From Candidatus Bilamarchaeum dharawalense (GTDB taxonomy: Archaea; Micrarchaeota; Micrarchaeia; Anstonellales; Bilamarchaeaceae): a stretch of 64,000 nucleotides of DNA. This document shows positions 36,573 through 45,663 of this stretch, in pieces (the stretch's first letter is position 1; each line of letters starts with the position of its first letter). The stretch covers positions 89,680 to 153,679 of the forward strand of contig CABMJJ010000009.1 in the NCBI GenBank assembly GCA_902386555.1, read 5' to 3'. The position numbers were made by a program, and so were the translations under genes. The notes beneath the pieces were generated by a model. That model did not search any database. It was not told the DNA's origin and was given only the letters and a program-made list of their open reading frames with translations.

Positions 36573-36691
36573 GTGGTTCAAATGACGATAGCTCGAAGTA
36601 GATGGCAAAACTTCTTCTATTATTTCAGCTTTAGCTATCGCTATCAGGAGAACCACAAATAACGTCTGAATCTTTTTGGGGTTTTCCTGAT
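36573..36691 (+). promoter_or_regulatory. Candidate attenuator: mutually exclusive RNA pairings around leader ORF
   Basis: Segment 1 (GTGGTTC 36573-36579 and CGATAGCT 36586-36593) pairs perfectly with segment 2 (AGCTATCG 36633-36640 and GAACCAC 36650-36656). Segment 2 (ATCAGGAGAACC, 36643-36654) pairs instead over 12 bases with segment 3 (GGTTTTCCTGAT, 36680-36691), with one G-U. The two foldings cannot coexist, because 36650-36654 is used in both. A T5 run at 36672-36677 lies in the loop of the second hairpin. This is the arrangement of a ribosome-controlled attenuator. Which form stops transcription is not clear. Confidence 0.6.
36582..36662 (+). CDS. 26-residue aromatic-rich leader peptide of the aro operon
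   Basis: The ORF encodes a peptide in which nine of the 14 residues from Trp8 to Tyr21 are aromatic: one Trp, four Phe and four Tyr, including FFYYF. It starts about 14 bases after the predicted transcription start and ends 83 bases before the first gene of the operon that makes precursors of all three aromatic amino acids, plus Phe and Tyr themselves. It lies between the pairing arms of the alternative RNA hairpins. The Shine-Dalgarno is weak (GTGGT). It is best read as a stalling leader rather than a functional protein. Confidence 0.7.
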   Translation: MTIARSRWQNFFYYFSFSYRYQENHK

Positions 36692-36745
36692 GCTATGACA
36701 ACTAGAGGTAGTGATAGGTTTTGAAAAAAATGAGGTGAAATATTA

Positions 36746-37558
36746 ATGAAAGGAATAAAATTGGCCGGATTGAACGGCAATGGAAGAACAATCGTAAAAG
36801 TGGGCAATGTAAAAGTTGGTCAAGATTTTACAATTATTGCAGGCCCCTGTAGCGTGGAAAGTGAAGAGCAGTTGCTTGAAACTGCCAGAGCAGTAAAGGA
36901 AGCAGGAGCGGACATGCTCCGCGGAGGAGCATTCAAACCAAGAACTTCGCCCTACGCCTTCCAGGGACTTGGTCTTAGGGGATTGAAAATTCTTGAAAAA
37001 GCAAGAGAGGAAACAGGCTTGCCAATTGTCACCGAAGTAATTGATACACGGGACGTATCATGGGTCTGTGAGTACGCAGATGTTCTTCAGATTGGTGCTA
37101 GGAATATGCAAAATTTCTCGCTACTGAAGGAGGTGGGCAAGGCCAACAAACCCATTTTACTCAAACGAGGAATGCACTCCACAATCGAAGAATGGTTGAA
37201 CTGTGCCGAGTACATTCTAAATGACGGCAATCCAGATGTTATTCTTTGCGAAAGAGGGATTAGAACATTCGAAACCTACACTAGAAACACATTAGATTTG
37301 AGCGCAGTACCAGCAGCAAAAGAGCTTACCCACCTGCCAGTCATTACAGATCCAACCCATGGAACCGGGAGACTCAGTCTGATTCCACCCATGAGCCTTG
37401 CTTCGGTTGCATGTGGAGCAGACGGGATAATTGTTGAAGTTCATAGAAACCCACCGGAAGCATTGAGTGATAAGGATCAGGCACTAACTCCGCCTCAATT
37501 TGCAGATATGACCAGAAAGGTAAGGCAGCTTAAGAAATGCATGGGGGGAGTGAAATGA
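36746..37558 (+). CDS. aroF: 3-deoxy-7-phosphoheptulonate (DAHP) synthase, type I-beta
   Basis: First step of the shikimate pathway, condensing PEP with erythrose-4-phosphate. The 270-residue chain has [39 protein letters not shown] and TDPTHGTGR, all typical of the short AroF/KdsA-like type I-beta class. There is no N-terminal ferredoxin-like or chorismate-mutase regulatory domain, so allosteric control by Tyr or Phe is not evident. That makes control through the leader more meaningful. GAGGTGA precedes the ATG. Confidence 0.97.
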   Translation: MKGIKLAGLNGNGRTIVKVGNVKVGQDFTIIAGPCSVESEEQLLETARAVKEAGADMLRGGAFKPRTSPYAFQGLGLRGLKILEKAREETGLPIVTEVIDTRDVSWVCEYADVLQIGARNMQNFSLLKEVGKANKPILLKRGMHSTIEEWLNCAEYILNDGNPDVILCERGIRTFETYTRNTLDLSAVPAAKELTHLPVITDPTHGTGRLSLIPPMSLASVACGADGIIVEVHRNPPEALSDKDQALTPPQFADMTRKVRQLKKCMGGVK

Positions 37559-38571
37559 GAGTATTGACATTGAACGGCACAACTGGAAGCTGTGATATTG
37601 TTCTCGGAGATTCGATTGAAAATCTGAAAAGCCATTGCGAAAATCAACGAATAGTTGTTGTTACAGATGAGAATGTTAGGAGAGTGCATGGCGACAAACT
37701 AGATGGAATGGAAATGATAGAAATTGGTCTTGGAGAAGAAAACAAAAACCTAGTGACTGTTGAAAAGATTTACAAAAAACTCCTTGATTTGGAAATTGAC
37801 AAAAGCACCATGATGATTGGTGTTGGCGGCGGAATCGTTTGTGATGTTACTGGTTTTGCCGCATCAACGTATGTTAGAGGTTTACAGTTTGGATTTGTAC
37901 CAACCACACTACTTGCCCAGGTTGATGCAAGCATAGGTGGAAAGAATGGAGTCAATTTGGAGGGCTACAAGAACCTGGTTGGACTCATTAGACAGCCCAG
38001 GTTCTGCCTATGTGATTTTGAAATGCTTAAAACACTGCCGCCAGTTGAGTTGAGATGCGGAATGGCCGAAGTGATCAAACATGCAGCCATAGGAGACGAG
38101 GCACTTTTTTCATATCTTGAAGCTAATGTGGAAAAGGTACTTTCACTCCACAGAACATCCATAGAAAAAATAGTTCATGATTCCATAGTGGTGAAATTAA
38201 CCATTGTGAAAAAAGATGAACTGGAAAAAGGAGAAAGGATGAAGTTGAATTTTGGCCATACCATTGGACATGCCATAGAGAAAACAACACAGAAAAAACA
38301 TGGGGAAGCAGTGGCCATAGGAATGGTTGCATCAGCAAATCTGTCAGTTGCAAGAGGAATGCTTCAGAAAAAAGATGCTGAAAGACTTGAAAACCTGATA
38401 AAACAATTCGGATTGCCAACAACCATACCTGCGAAAGACAGTTTGATGGAGGCCATTAGAAAGGATAAGAAAAAATCTGGTCAAAAAATCAAAATGGCCC
38501 TTCTGGAAGGGATAGGCAAGGCAAAGATCACGGAAATTGAATTGGAGGCTGTTGTCAATGATCTGTGTTAG
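37555..38571 (+). CDS. aroB: 3-dehydroquinate synthase
   Basis: NAD- and metal-dependent cyclisation of DAHP. The signatures are [53 protein letters not shown] and the His ligand in [11 protein letters not shown]. The ATG at 37555 overlaps the aroF stop as ATGA and gives 338 residues. A longer frame from 37537 is less likely. Classical bacterial/eukaryal-type AroB, not the archaeal AroB' alternative. Confidence 0.96.
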   Translation: MRVLTLNGTTGSCDIVLGDSIENLKSHCENQRIVVVTDENVRRVHGDKLDGMEMIEIGLGEENKNLVTVEKIYKKLLDLEIDKSTMMIGVGGGIVCDVTGFAASTYVRGLQFGFVPTTLLAQVDASIGGKNGVNLEGYKNLVGLIRQPRFCLCDFEMLKTLPPVELRCGMAEVIKHAAIGDEALFSYLEANVEKVLSLHRTSIEKIVHDSIVVKLTIVKKDELEKGERMKLNFGHTIGHAIEKTTQKKHGEAVAIGMVASANLSVARGMLQKKDAERLENLIKQFGLPTTIPAKDSLMEAIRKDKKKSGQKIKMALLEGIGKAKITEIELEAVVNDLC

Positions 38572-39205
38572 CATTGCTGAGCCAACAGTAGACAAATGCA
38601 TAATGGCACTGGCTGGACTAGAAATGGCTGAGATCAGGTTAGATAAATTGGCAATGGCTGAGCGGGACAAAGCAAATAGGATATTCGCACAGCCACTAAA
38701 ATTGATTGCAACGTGTAGGCCAGAAGCAGGCGATGAGAAGATCAGGAAGAAAATGCTACTGGATGCGATTGAAGCCGGGGCATCTTTTGTAGATATTGAA
38801 GTGGAGACAAGTGATGAATACAAAAGGGAGATTTTAGTAAAGGCAAAAACAAAAAACTGCAGGATTATTGTTTCATTCCACGACCACAAAAAAACCCCAG
38901 CAAAAGCAGAACTTGACCAGATAGTTAATTGGTGTTTTCAATCTGGAGCGGATATAGCCAAAATAGCATGTCAGGTTAATTCAGACAGAGATAATGCCAG
39001 ACTACTTGGACTTTTGGATAATGAAAGAAAGATGGTTGTTATTGGCATGGGCAGAAAAGGAAGAATAACACGCATAGTTGCACCGCTGTTAGGAAGCATA
39101 TTCACATTTGCCTCTCTTGAAAAAGGAAAAGAAACTGCAGAGGGACAGTTGACAAAGGCAGAACTGGAGGACATACTGAAAAAAGTGGGTGATGCCAATG
39201 ACTAG
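38558..39205 (+). CDS. aroD: 3-dehydroquinate dehydratase, type I
   Basis: Schiff-base (type I) dehydroquinase of about 215 residues. AEIRLDKL, LIATCRPEAGD, the FVDIEVET strand and the catalytic Lys in GADIAKIACQV are visible, with the His in VSFHDHKKTP. The start at 38558 (ATGATCTGT) matches the family start ICVSIAEP and overlaps aroB by 14 bases. Confidence 0.95.
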   Translation: MICVSIAEPTVDKCIMALAGLEMAEIRLDKLAMAERDKANRIFAQPLKLIATCRPEAGDEKIRKKMLLDAIEAGASFVDIEVETSDEYKREILVKAKTKNCRIIVSFHDHKKTPAKAELDQIVNWCFQSGADIAKIACQVNSDRDNARLLGLLDNERKMVVIGMGRKGRITRIVAPLLGSIFTFASLEKGKETAEGQLTKAELEDILKKVGDAND

Positions 39206-40517
39206 GATATTTTCAATTGTTGGCAATCCAGTATTACACAGTAAAAGTCCGCAGATGCATAATGCAGCATTTAATGAAAAAAACATAGATGCAGTGTACA
39301 CCAGACTAGCTGCAGAAAGTGCGGAACAGGCACTGGAAATAGCAAAAGAAATCGGCATGGAAGGAATGAATGTCACCACACCATTCAAAGAGGATATGAC
39401 AAAACTTGTGGAGATGGATGAGACTGCAAAAAAAGTAGGTGCAGTGAATACAGTTCTTATGAAAGATGGAAAAGTATTGGGCACTAACACTGACGTAAAT
39501 GGAGTAATGGGGGCATTAAACAAAAAATTAGATGGCAAAAAAGCCATTGTGCTCGGAGGAGGAGGGGCAGCAAGAGCAGCAGCGGTTGCGCTTATCGTGC
39601 TTGGAGCTAAGGTAACCGTGGTCAATAGAACAGCAGAAAAAGCCAAGGCAATTGCAAATGCATTAGGCTGCAGCCATGCTGAATTATCAGATATGGAAGA
39701 AGAAATACCGGGAACAGATGTCCTGGTTTCAACAATTAGTACTGGCAACCGGGTCATTCAACCAAGATTTCTTGAAAAAAATATGATTGTACTTGATGCC
39801 AATTATGCAATTGAATCCCAATTGTTGAAAGATGCAAAAAATACAGGGTGCAGGACAATTGATGGCAAGGAATGGCTTCTCCATCAAGGTGTTAAAGCAT
39901 TCGAGCTTTTCACTGGAGAAACAGCTCCGCTAGCAGTCATGAGAAGTGCAATCGAAACAAAAACAAAAAAGAAAACGAACATTGCACTTGTTGGCATGAT
40001 GGGAACTGGTAAAACAGCATTGGCAGAGAGTTTAGCAAAACAAACAAGCAGGAGAATTGTTGATACAGATAGGGAGATAGAGAAAATAGCAGGTGGAAGA
40101 GTTCAGGAAATATTTAGAAAATACGGCGAGAAGGAATTTAGAAAATTGGAACGTGAGGAAATCAAAAAACTTGGAGAAGTAAAAGACAGCATAATAGCTT
40201 GCGGTGGCGGGGTAGTGGTTGACCCAAAAAATGCAACTGTTCTTAGAGAAAATTCAACTGTTGTTTGGTTATGGGCAAATCCAGAAACAATAGGAAAACG
40301 GGTAAGCGGACAAACGCGCCCTTTGCTTAATGTAAACGATAGGGGCAATGCGATTGAACAAATTTTAGAGGAGAGAAAAGGGCTTTATGCTAAAGCATCG
40401 GACCTGATTGTGCCAACAAACCAAGCAAGTCCAGAACAAATTTCAAAGAGGGTTTTGAATGAGAAAATGCATGATGGGGATCCAAAACCCCAAGCAGTAA
40501 ACAGGAGAGGGTTTTGA
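39198..40517 (+). CDS. aroEK: Fused shikimate dehydrogenase - shikimate kinase (AroE-AroK)
   Basis: One chain carries two enzymes. Residues 1-255 are shikimate dehydrogenase: GNPVLHSKSPQMHN, GMNVTTPFKED, GAVNTVL, GGGGAARAAAVAL and the NRT motif for NADP. Residues 265-425 are a bacterial-type P-loop shikimate kinase: VGMMGTGKTALAESLA, DTDREIEK, FRKYGEKEFRKLE, ACGGGVV and QTRPLL. The linker is Lys/Thr-rich. Most archaea use an unrelated GHMP shikimate kinase. The ATG at 39198 overlaps the aroD stop. An in-frame ATG at 39192 is possible. Confidence 0.95.
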   Translation: MTRIFSIVGNPVLHSKSPQMHNAAFNEKNIDAVYTRLAAESAEQALEIAKEIGMEGMNVTTPFKEDMTKLVEMDETAKKVGAVNTVLMKDGKVLGTNTDVNGVMGALNKKLDGKKAIVLGGGGAARAAAVALIVLGAKVTVVNRTAEKAKAIANALGCSHAELSDMEEEIPGTDVLVSTISTGNRVIQPRFLEKNMIVLDANYAIESQLLKDAKNTGCRTIDGKEWLLHQGVKAFELFTGETAPLAVMRSAIETKTKKKTNIALVGMMGTGKTALAESLAKQTSRRIVDTDREIEKIAGGRVQEIFRKYGEKEFRKLEREEIKKLGEVKDSIIACGGGVVVDPKNATVLRENSTVVWLWANPETIGKRVSGQTRPLLNVNDRGNAIEQILEERKGLYAKASDLIVPTNQASPEQISKRVLNEKMHDGDPKPQAVNRRGF

Positions 40518-40521
40518 ATGA
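40447..40521 (+). repeat. 16-base direct repeat at the aroEK/aroA junction
   Basis: AGAGGGTTTTGAATGA occurs at 40447-40462 and again at 40506-40521. The second copy holds the aroEK stop and aroA start (TGAATG). The first copy is read in another frame inside the kinase tail. The pattern suggests a small duplication that lengthened the kinase C-terminus. Confidence 0.6.
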
Positions 40522-41792
40522 AAATAATGCCAGGTAATATCAAAGGAGAGATAACTGCACCACCATCAAAAAGTATGATGCAGCGAGCAGTTGCAATAGC
40601 AGCCTTAGCCAATGGCACTACGGAGATAACCAACCCATCTTTCTGTGATGATTCACTTGCCTCAATAGAGATAGCAAGGGCACTCGGAGCAGAAGTGGAT
40701 GTTCACCAGGATATGGTGAAAATTTCCAGTGGGGTAAATGAAGTGAAATCTGTGCTGAACTGCAATGAGTCAGGCCTTTGCATGAGGATGTTCAGTCCAA
40801 TTGCAGCACTCTTTGACAAGCAACTAACAATAACTGGAACAGGATCTTTGTTATCACGACCAGTTGGAATGATAGAAGAACCTTTGAAGAGATTAGGAGT
40901 AGATGTGAAAACAAATAACGGAGTACCACCCGTTAAAGTAACCGGTCCAATGCACGGTGGCCAGATAACTGTTGATGGAGGTGTCAGTTCGCAATTTCTA
41001 AGCGGGTTGCTTATCGCATTGCCATTATGCAAAGAAGATTCCGAGGTGGATATTTTGGATTTGAAAAGCAAGGATTATGTGTCCATGACTGAATCTATGA
41101 TTTTGCTGTTTGGAGCCAACATCTGGATTGATGATGAAATGAAAAAAGCAAGTGTTAGTGGCAATCAACAGTACATTGGTAAGAAATACAGAGTGGAAGG
41201 AGATTGGTCAGGTGCTGCATTTATGCTGGTGGCTGGAGCAATTGCTGGAGAGGTAAACATAAACCAACTGGAAAGTAGCATCCAACCAGACCAGATGATA
41301 AAAAGTGCCTTGGTGGATGCAGGGGCAGAATTGGAATTCAACAATAATGAGGTTTTTGTATCAAGAGGAGAACTCAGAGCATTTGAATTTGATGCAACGA
41401 ATTCGCCGGATTTGTTTCCACCACTTGTTGCCTTGGCCTGTAATTGTAAAGGAAAGACAATCATCCATGGGGTGAGCAGATTAGCCCATAAGGAAAGCAA
41501 CAGAGCGCAGGTACTTGTGAATGAATTCACGAGAATGGGAGCGGAGATCAGAATTGATGGCGATAGAATGGAGATTATGGGAAAGCCATTGAAAGGGGGG
41601 ACTGTGGATTCCAACGGTGACCATAGAATCGCAATGGCATGTGCAATTGCTGCACTGAGATCAGAATTAGGAGTAGAGATCAGACACCCGGAATGCGTAT
41701 CAAAATCATACCCGAAATTTTTCCAGGATTTGAAGAGGATAAGCAATGAAGAAGGTTTGAGGGACCTGGGTCTCTCAGGTGAACAAAAATGA
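40518..41792 (+). CDS. aroA: 5-enolpyruvylshikimate-3-phosphate synthase
   Basis: Transfers enolpyruvate from PEP to shikimate-3-phosphate. The 424-residue chain has APPSKSMMQRAVAIAALA, the NCNESGLCMRMF loop, SSQFLSGLLIALPL, LVAGAIAGEV and DHRIAMACAIAAL. The loop is NESGLCMRM rather than the bacterial GNAGTAMRP, as in other archaeal-like enzymes. Starts directly after the aroEK stop and overlaps aroC by four bases. Confidence 0.96.
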   Translation: MKIMPGNIKGEITAPPSKSMMQRAVAIAALANGTTEITNPSFCDDSLASIEIARALGAEVDVHQDMVKISSGVNEVKSVLNCNESGLCMRMFSPIAALFDKQLTITGTGSLLSRPVGMIEEPLKRLGVDVKTNNGVPPVKVTGPMHGGQITVDGGVSSQFLSGLLIALPLCKEDSEVDILDLKSKDYVSMTESMILLFGANIWIDDEMKKASVSGNQQYIGKKYRVEGDWSGAAFMLVAGAIAGEVNINQLESSIQPDQMIKSALVDAGAELEFNNNEVFVSRGELRAFEFDATNSPDLFPPLVALACNCKGKTIIHGVSRLAHKESNRAQVLVNEFTRMGAEIRIDGDRMEIMGKPLKGGTVDSNGDHRIAMACAIAALRSELGVEIRHPECVSKSYPKFFQDLKRISNEEGLRDLGLSGEQK

Positions 41793-42745
41793 ACACTTTT
41801 GGAAGATTGTTTAGAATTAGTATATTTGGAGAGTCCCACGGTCCATGTGTTGGGGTGGTTATTGACGGCTGCCCAGCAGGATTGCCATTAAATGAACAGG
41901 ACTTTCGAGAGGATTTACAGAGAAGACGAGGTGGAGCAAAGGGCACAACCCCACGAAAAGAAGATGACTTGCCGCTGATTAAAAGCGGAGTATTCAACGG
42001 CAAAACCACTGGTGCGCCAATTGCAATTGAATTTGAAAACAAAAATGTGGATTCAAGTTCCTATGAAAAAATAAAGAATACACCAAGACCAGGACATGCG
42101 GACCTTGTTGCATCGCAAAAGTTCCATGGTCTAAATGATTACAGAGGCGGTGGCCATTTCTCAGGAAGATTAACCGTGGCACTTGTGGCTGCGGGAGTGG
42201 TTGCAAAAAAGATTATTGCACCAGCCAGAGCAGATGCCAGGTTAATTGAAGTCGGTGGAAGCAAAATTGAAGATGCAATGAAGGAAGGAGATTCTGTTGG
42301 CGGAGTAGTAGAGTGCAAAGTGAACACACTCCCAGTTGGACTTGGAGAACCGTTTTTTGATTCTGTTGAATCTTTGATCAGTCATCTGGTATTTGCAGTA
42401 CCAGCAATAAAGGGCATAGAATTCGGAACCGGATTTGCATGTACAAAAATGAAAGGTAGTGAATGCAATGATGCAATCCTGGATGTAAGCGGAAAAACTG
42501 CAACCAACAATGCAGGGGGGATAAACGGGGGGATAACCAATGGCAATGAACTTGTTTTCCGGATTGCAGTAAAACCAACTTCAAGCATAAACAAACCAGG
42601 CAGAACTGTGGACCTGACAACAGGAAAGCAGACGGAAATACAGGTTGACGGGAGACATGATGGCTGCATAGCACTACGGATGCCAGTCATAGTTGAAGCG
42701 GCCACTGCGATTGTGCTTGCAGATCTAATGCTTCTTGAAAAATAA
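41789..42745 (+). CDS. aroC: Chorismate synthase
   Basis: FMN-dependent elimination giving chorismate. RISIFGESHGPCVGVVIDG, QRRRGGAKGTTPRKE, NTPRPGHADLVA and DYRGGGHFSGRLTVA are the diagnostic regions. NAGGINGGITNG appears later. At 318 residues the protein is shorter than the usual 350-390, mainly because of trimmed insertions. No catalytic motif is missing by eye. The 3' end overlaps the region upstream of pheA but not its coding start. Confidence 0.95.
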   Translation: MNTFGRLFRISIFGESHGPCVGVVIDGCPAGLPLNEQDFREDLQRRRGGAKGTTPRKEDDLPLIKSGVFNGKTTGAPIAIEFENKNVDSSSYEKIKNTPRPGHADLVASQKFHGLNDYRGGGHFSGRLTVALVAAGVVAKKIIAPARADARLIEVGGSKIEDAMKEGDSVGGVVECKVNTLPVGLGEPFFDSVESLISHLVFAVPAIKGIEFGTGFACTKMKGSECNDAILDVSGKTATNNAGGINGGITNGNELVFRIAVKPTSSINKPGRTVDLTTGKQTEIQVDGRHDGCIALRMPVIVEAATAIVLADLMLLEK

Positions 42746-42758
42746 GGAGGTAATGAAA

Positions 42759-43814
42759 ATGGAATTGGGAGAATTGAGGAAAAAAATAGATTTGATAGAT
42801 TCTGAGATAGTTAAACTGCTTAATAGAAGAATGGAATTTGCACTCAGAACAAAAAAACTGAAACAACAGGTAACCGATGCCAGTAGAGAAGAAGAAGTGA
42901 TGAATAAAGTGAAAAAACATCGTGGCTTGATAAAACCTGAATTTACTGAAAAGGTTTACCGCGAGATACTAGGCGAATCAGAAAGATTGCAGGAACAAAA
43001 CCCGAAATTAGTTGGTTTTCAAGGTGAACACGGTGCCTATAGTGAAGTCGCAGTACGAGAATTGAATAGACTGTGGGTGGCAATACCATGTGCAGAATTT
43101 GCCGAAGTTTTTGGCGGGGTGGCCAATGGCCAGTTGGACATGGGAATTGTACCTGTTGAAAATTCATTGGGTGGGGCGGTTACCCAGGTGAATGATCTAC
43201 TAATGGAAACAGAACTCAAGATTATCGGTGAAATAAAAGTACCGATTCACCATTGCCTTCTCACATTACCAGAAACAGATTACCGGGAAATAAAAGTAGT
43301 TTATTCCCATCCTCAAGCCTTATCACAATGTCGAGGGTTTGTTGCAAGAAATAAGTTGGAACCAAGACCATACTATGATACTGCCGGAGCTGCAATGATG
43401 ATTTCCAATGAAAGACCTGCGGCAGCTGCTGCCATAGCCAGCAAGCTTTGCGCTGACATCTATGGCCTGGAGGTTCTGAAAGAAAATATTGAAGACCACG
43501 AATCCAATATGACAAGATTTGTTTTACTTTCAAGGGAGAAGAGTGTAGAAAAGGGAGACAAATGTTCCATAGTATTTTCAACAGCACACAAATCCGGAGC
43601 ATTGTTCAATGTGTTGAAAGTTTTCTCCAATGCAGGAATAAATCTTACAAGAATAGAGTCAAGACCAATAACCAAAGACCCTGGTAAATTTGGTTTTCTT
43701 CTTGATTTCCAAGGTTCAGACCAGGATAGGAAGGTAACTGATGCAATGGACAGAGTGAAAAAGGAAACAGCAATGTTCAAGTTTTTAGGATGCTACAAGG
43801 AGGCAAAAGAATGA
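42759..43814 (+). CDS. pheA: Bifunctional chorismate mutase - prephenate dehydratase
   Basis: P-protein of 351 residues. Residues 1-85 are an AroQ chorismate mutase (ELRKKIDLIDSEIVKLLNRR). About 92-265 are prephenate dehydratase (GFQGEHGAYSEVAV, VPVENSLGGAVTQVNDLL, ESNMTRFVLLSR). A C-terminal ACT domain with the Phe-binding ESRP motif (LTRIESRPI) follows, so Phe feedback is likely. AAGGAGGT lies seven bases before the ATG at 42759, which decides this start over earlier ATGs. Confidence 0.96.
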   Translation: MELGELRKKIDLIDSEIVKLLNRRMEFALRTKKLKQQVTDASREEEVMNKVKKHRGLIKPEFTEKVYREILGESERLQEQNPKLVGFQGEHGAYSEVAVRELNRLWVAIPCAEFAEVFGGVANGQLDMGIVPVENSLGGAVTQVNDLLMETELKIIGEIKVPIHHCLLTLPETDYREIKVVYSHPQALSQCRGFVARNKLEPRPYYDTAGAAMMISNERPAAAAAIASKLCADIYGLEVLKENIEDHESNMTRFVLLSREKSVEKGDKCSIVFSTAHKSGALFNVLKVFSNAGINLTRIESRPITKDPGKFGFLLDFQGSDQDRKVTDAMDRVKKETAMFKFLGCYKEAKE

Positions 43815-44584
43815 AAATTGCAATTATTGGCACTGGCAAAATGGGATCATGGCTAGCCAAGGAGCTTTCCGAAGATCATGAAATTGCGGTCTATGATCGA
43901 GAGGTCAAGCGGGTAAAAGAACTCCGAATTGGTAACGTATTGGATGCCTTGGATGAACTGGAAACATTTGCACCGGATTTACTGATAAATGCCGTGAGCT
44001 TACAAAATACAGTGCAGGTATTTGAAGATGTAGAAAAATATATAGACAAAAAATGCATGATCTGTGATGTTGCTTCCATAAAAGGCGAAATTCCAAAACA
44101 CTATGAAAAATCAGGAAGACGGTTTGTTTCAGTCCACCCCATGTTTGGACCAACATTTGCAAACGTGGAGGCACTTTCAGATGAAAATATGGTAATAATC
44201 AATGAATCTGATCTTGAGGGTGCTAAACTATTTGAGAATCTTGCAAAAAAAGTTGGGCTGAATATTTTCCATTACACCTTCAAGGAACACGATGAAATGA
44301 TGGCCTACTCGCTTACCCTGCCATTTGCTTCAACAATGGTTTTTGCAGCATCCATGGATTCGAAAGCTGTGCCTGGTACCACGTTCAAAAAACATAGAAC
44401 AATTGCGAAGGGACTTCTATCGGAGGAAGATCACTTATTGGCAGAGATTTTATTTAACAAATACTCGCTGGTGCAATTGGAAAGGGTAACTGCCAGATTG
44501 GAATTTCTGAAACATGTGATAAAAGGAAGGGATTACGAAGAAGCAAAAAAGTTCTTCGACAAATTAAGAAAGAATGTTGGGTGA
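43811..44584 (+). CDS. tyrA: Prephenate/arogenate dehydrogenase
   Basis: NAD(P)-dependent decarboxylating dehydrogenase leading to Tyr. The Rossmann start is MKIAIIGTGKMGSWLAKEL. VHPMFGPTFAN and the EHDEMMAYSLTLPFA helix are typical of TyrA. Length is 257 residues from the ATG at 43811, which overlaps the pheA stop as ATGA and has a GGAGG box. No ACT domain follows. Whether prephenate or arogenate is used cannot be read. Confidence 0.93.
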   Translation: MKIAIIGTGKMGSWLAKELSEDHEIAVYDREVKRVKELRIGNVLDALDELETFAPDLLINAVSLQNTVQVFEDVEKYIDKKCMICDVASIKGEIPKHYEKSGRRFVSVHPMFGPTFANVEALSDENMVIINESDLEGAKLFENLAKKVGLNIFHYTFKEHDEMMAYSLTLPFASTMVFAASMDSKAVPGTTFKKHRTIAKGLLSEEDHLLAEILFNKYSLVQLERVTARLEFLKHVIKGRDYEEAKKFFDKLRKNVG

Positions 44585-44585
44585 A

Positions 44586-45641
44586 ATGATGGTTGATTTC
44601 TACGATCTTGCTGAAAAAGCACTGGCAATGGAAAGAGCAGGGAAAAAGGTAATACGCCTGAATGTTGGGGATACTAACCTGCCAACGCCCAGGTGTGCAG
44701 TGGATGCGGCAATTAATAGCATAAGCACCACCAAGGCAGGCTATGGTCCAGCAGCAGGCTTGGAGGAATTTAGAAAGAAAATCGCAGAACGAGAGAAATG
44801 TAAAATAGAAAATGTGGTTGTTGGACCGGGTGTGAAAGCATTACTATTTGGCCTGCTATCCATTATCGGAAAGAAACGAGTATTTCTTCCAAAACCCTAT
44901 TGGCCAGCTTTTGAGATGATTTCGAAAAAACATGGCCTGCAGATTGTACCTTTGGAAACAACAATGGAAACAAACTGGGAATTCGAAATTCCGAAATTAA
45001 CTGCGGAAGATGCGATTATCATTTGTAACCCACTTAATCCAACCAGTACTGTTTACGATGAGGAATTGATTAGAAAGACAATAAAAAAAGCAAATGAAGT
45101 AGGTGCAGAGGTTATTCTTGATGAGACCTACAAAGGGCTTGTATTCAAGGAGATACCTGGATATGAAAATGCCATAAGATTACGTTCATTTTCAAAGGAA
45201 TTTTCCATGGAAGGATGGAGACTGGGTTATGCCGTGGCACCAAAAGAGATTGTTGATAAAATAACAAAATTCAACCAGATAACAATAACCTGTGTGCCTC
45301 AGTTCATCCAAAAAGCAGGCCTAGCATGCTTGGAAAATGAAAAAGGAATACTTCAAGATAATAGAAAAATTTGGATGGAACGTACGGCACTTGCCCAAAA
45401 GATGCTTGCAAAAACAGGATTTGAGTTTGCAAAACCAAATGCTGGGATGTATATTTTTGTCACCCATCCGAAAATAACAGATGGAGATAACTTTGCTGAA
45501 AAACTGCTTGAACAGGGGGTGGTGGTAGCACCAGGAAGCGAATTTGGTTGTAGGAGATTTGTTAGAATTTGCACAAACAAGAATAGTGTGGAATTAGAAG
45601 ATGCTATAAACAAAATAGTGCATCAACTAACACATTTATAA
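44586..45641 (+). CDS. Class I/II aminotransferase, probably aromatic
   Basis: Fold-type I PLP aminotransferase of about 351 residues. LNVGDTNLPTP, AAGLEEFRKKIAEREK, NPLNPTSTVYDEEL, ILDETYKGLVF and the PLP lysine in LRSFSKEFSMEGWRLGYA are clear. As the last gene of the aro-Phe-Tyr operon, it most likely transaminates phenylpyruvate and hydroxyphenylpyruvate. Two adjacent ATGs (44586, 44589) could serve. Confidence 0.92.
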   Translation: MMVDFYDLAEKALAMERAGKKVIRLNVGDTNLPTPRCAVDAAINSISTTKAGYGPAAGLEEFRKKIAEREKCKIENVVVGPGVKALLFGLLSIIGKKRVFLPKPYWPAFEMISKKHGLQIVPLETTMETNWEFEIPKLTAEDAIIICNPLNPTSTVYDEELIRKTIKKANEVGAEVILDETYKGLVFKEIPGYENAIRLRSFSKEFSMEGWRLGYAVAPKEIVDKITKFNQITITCVPQFIQKAGLACLENEKGILQDNRKIWMERTALAQKMLAKTGFEFAKPNAGMYIFVTHPKITDGDNFAEKLLEQGVVVAPGSEFGCRRFVRICTNKNSVELEDAINKIVHQLTHL

Positions 45642-45663
45642 ATGTTTTAATAGATAATAAATT

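Noticed and set aside
36573-36745. T-box or amino-acid riboswitch before aroF
   Set aside because: No T-box sequence (AGGGTGG-type) or known aptamer core was found. A translated aromatic leader explains the region better.
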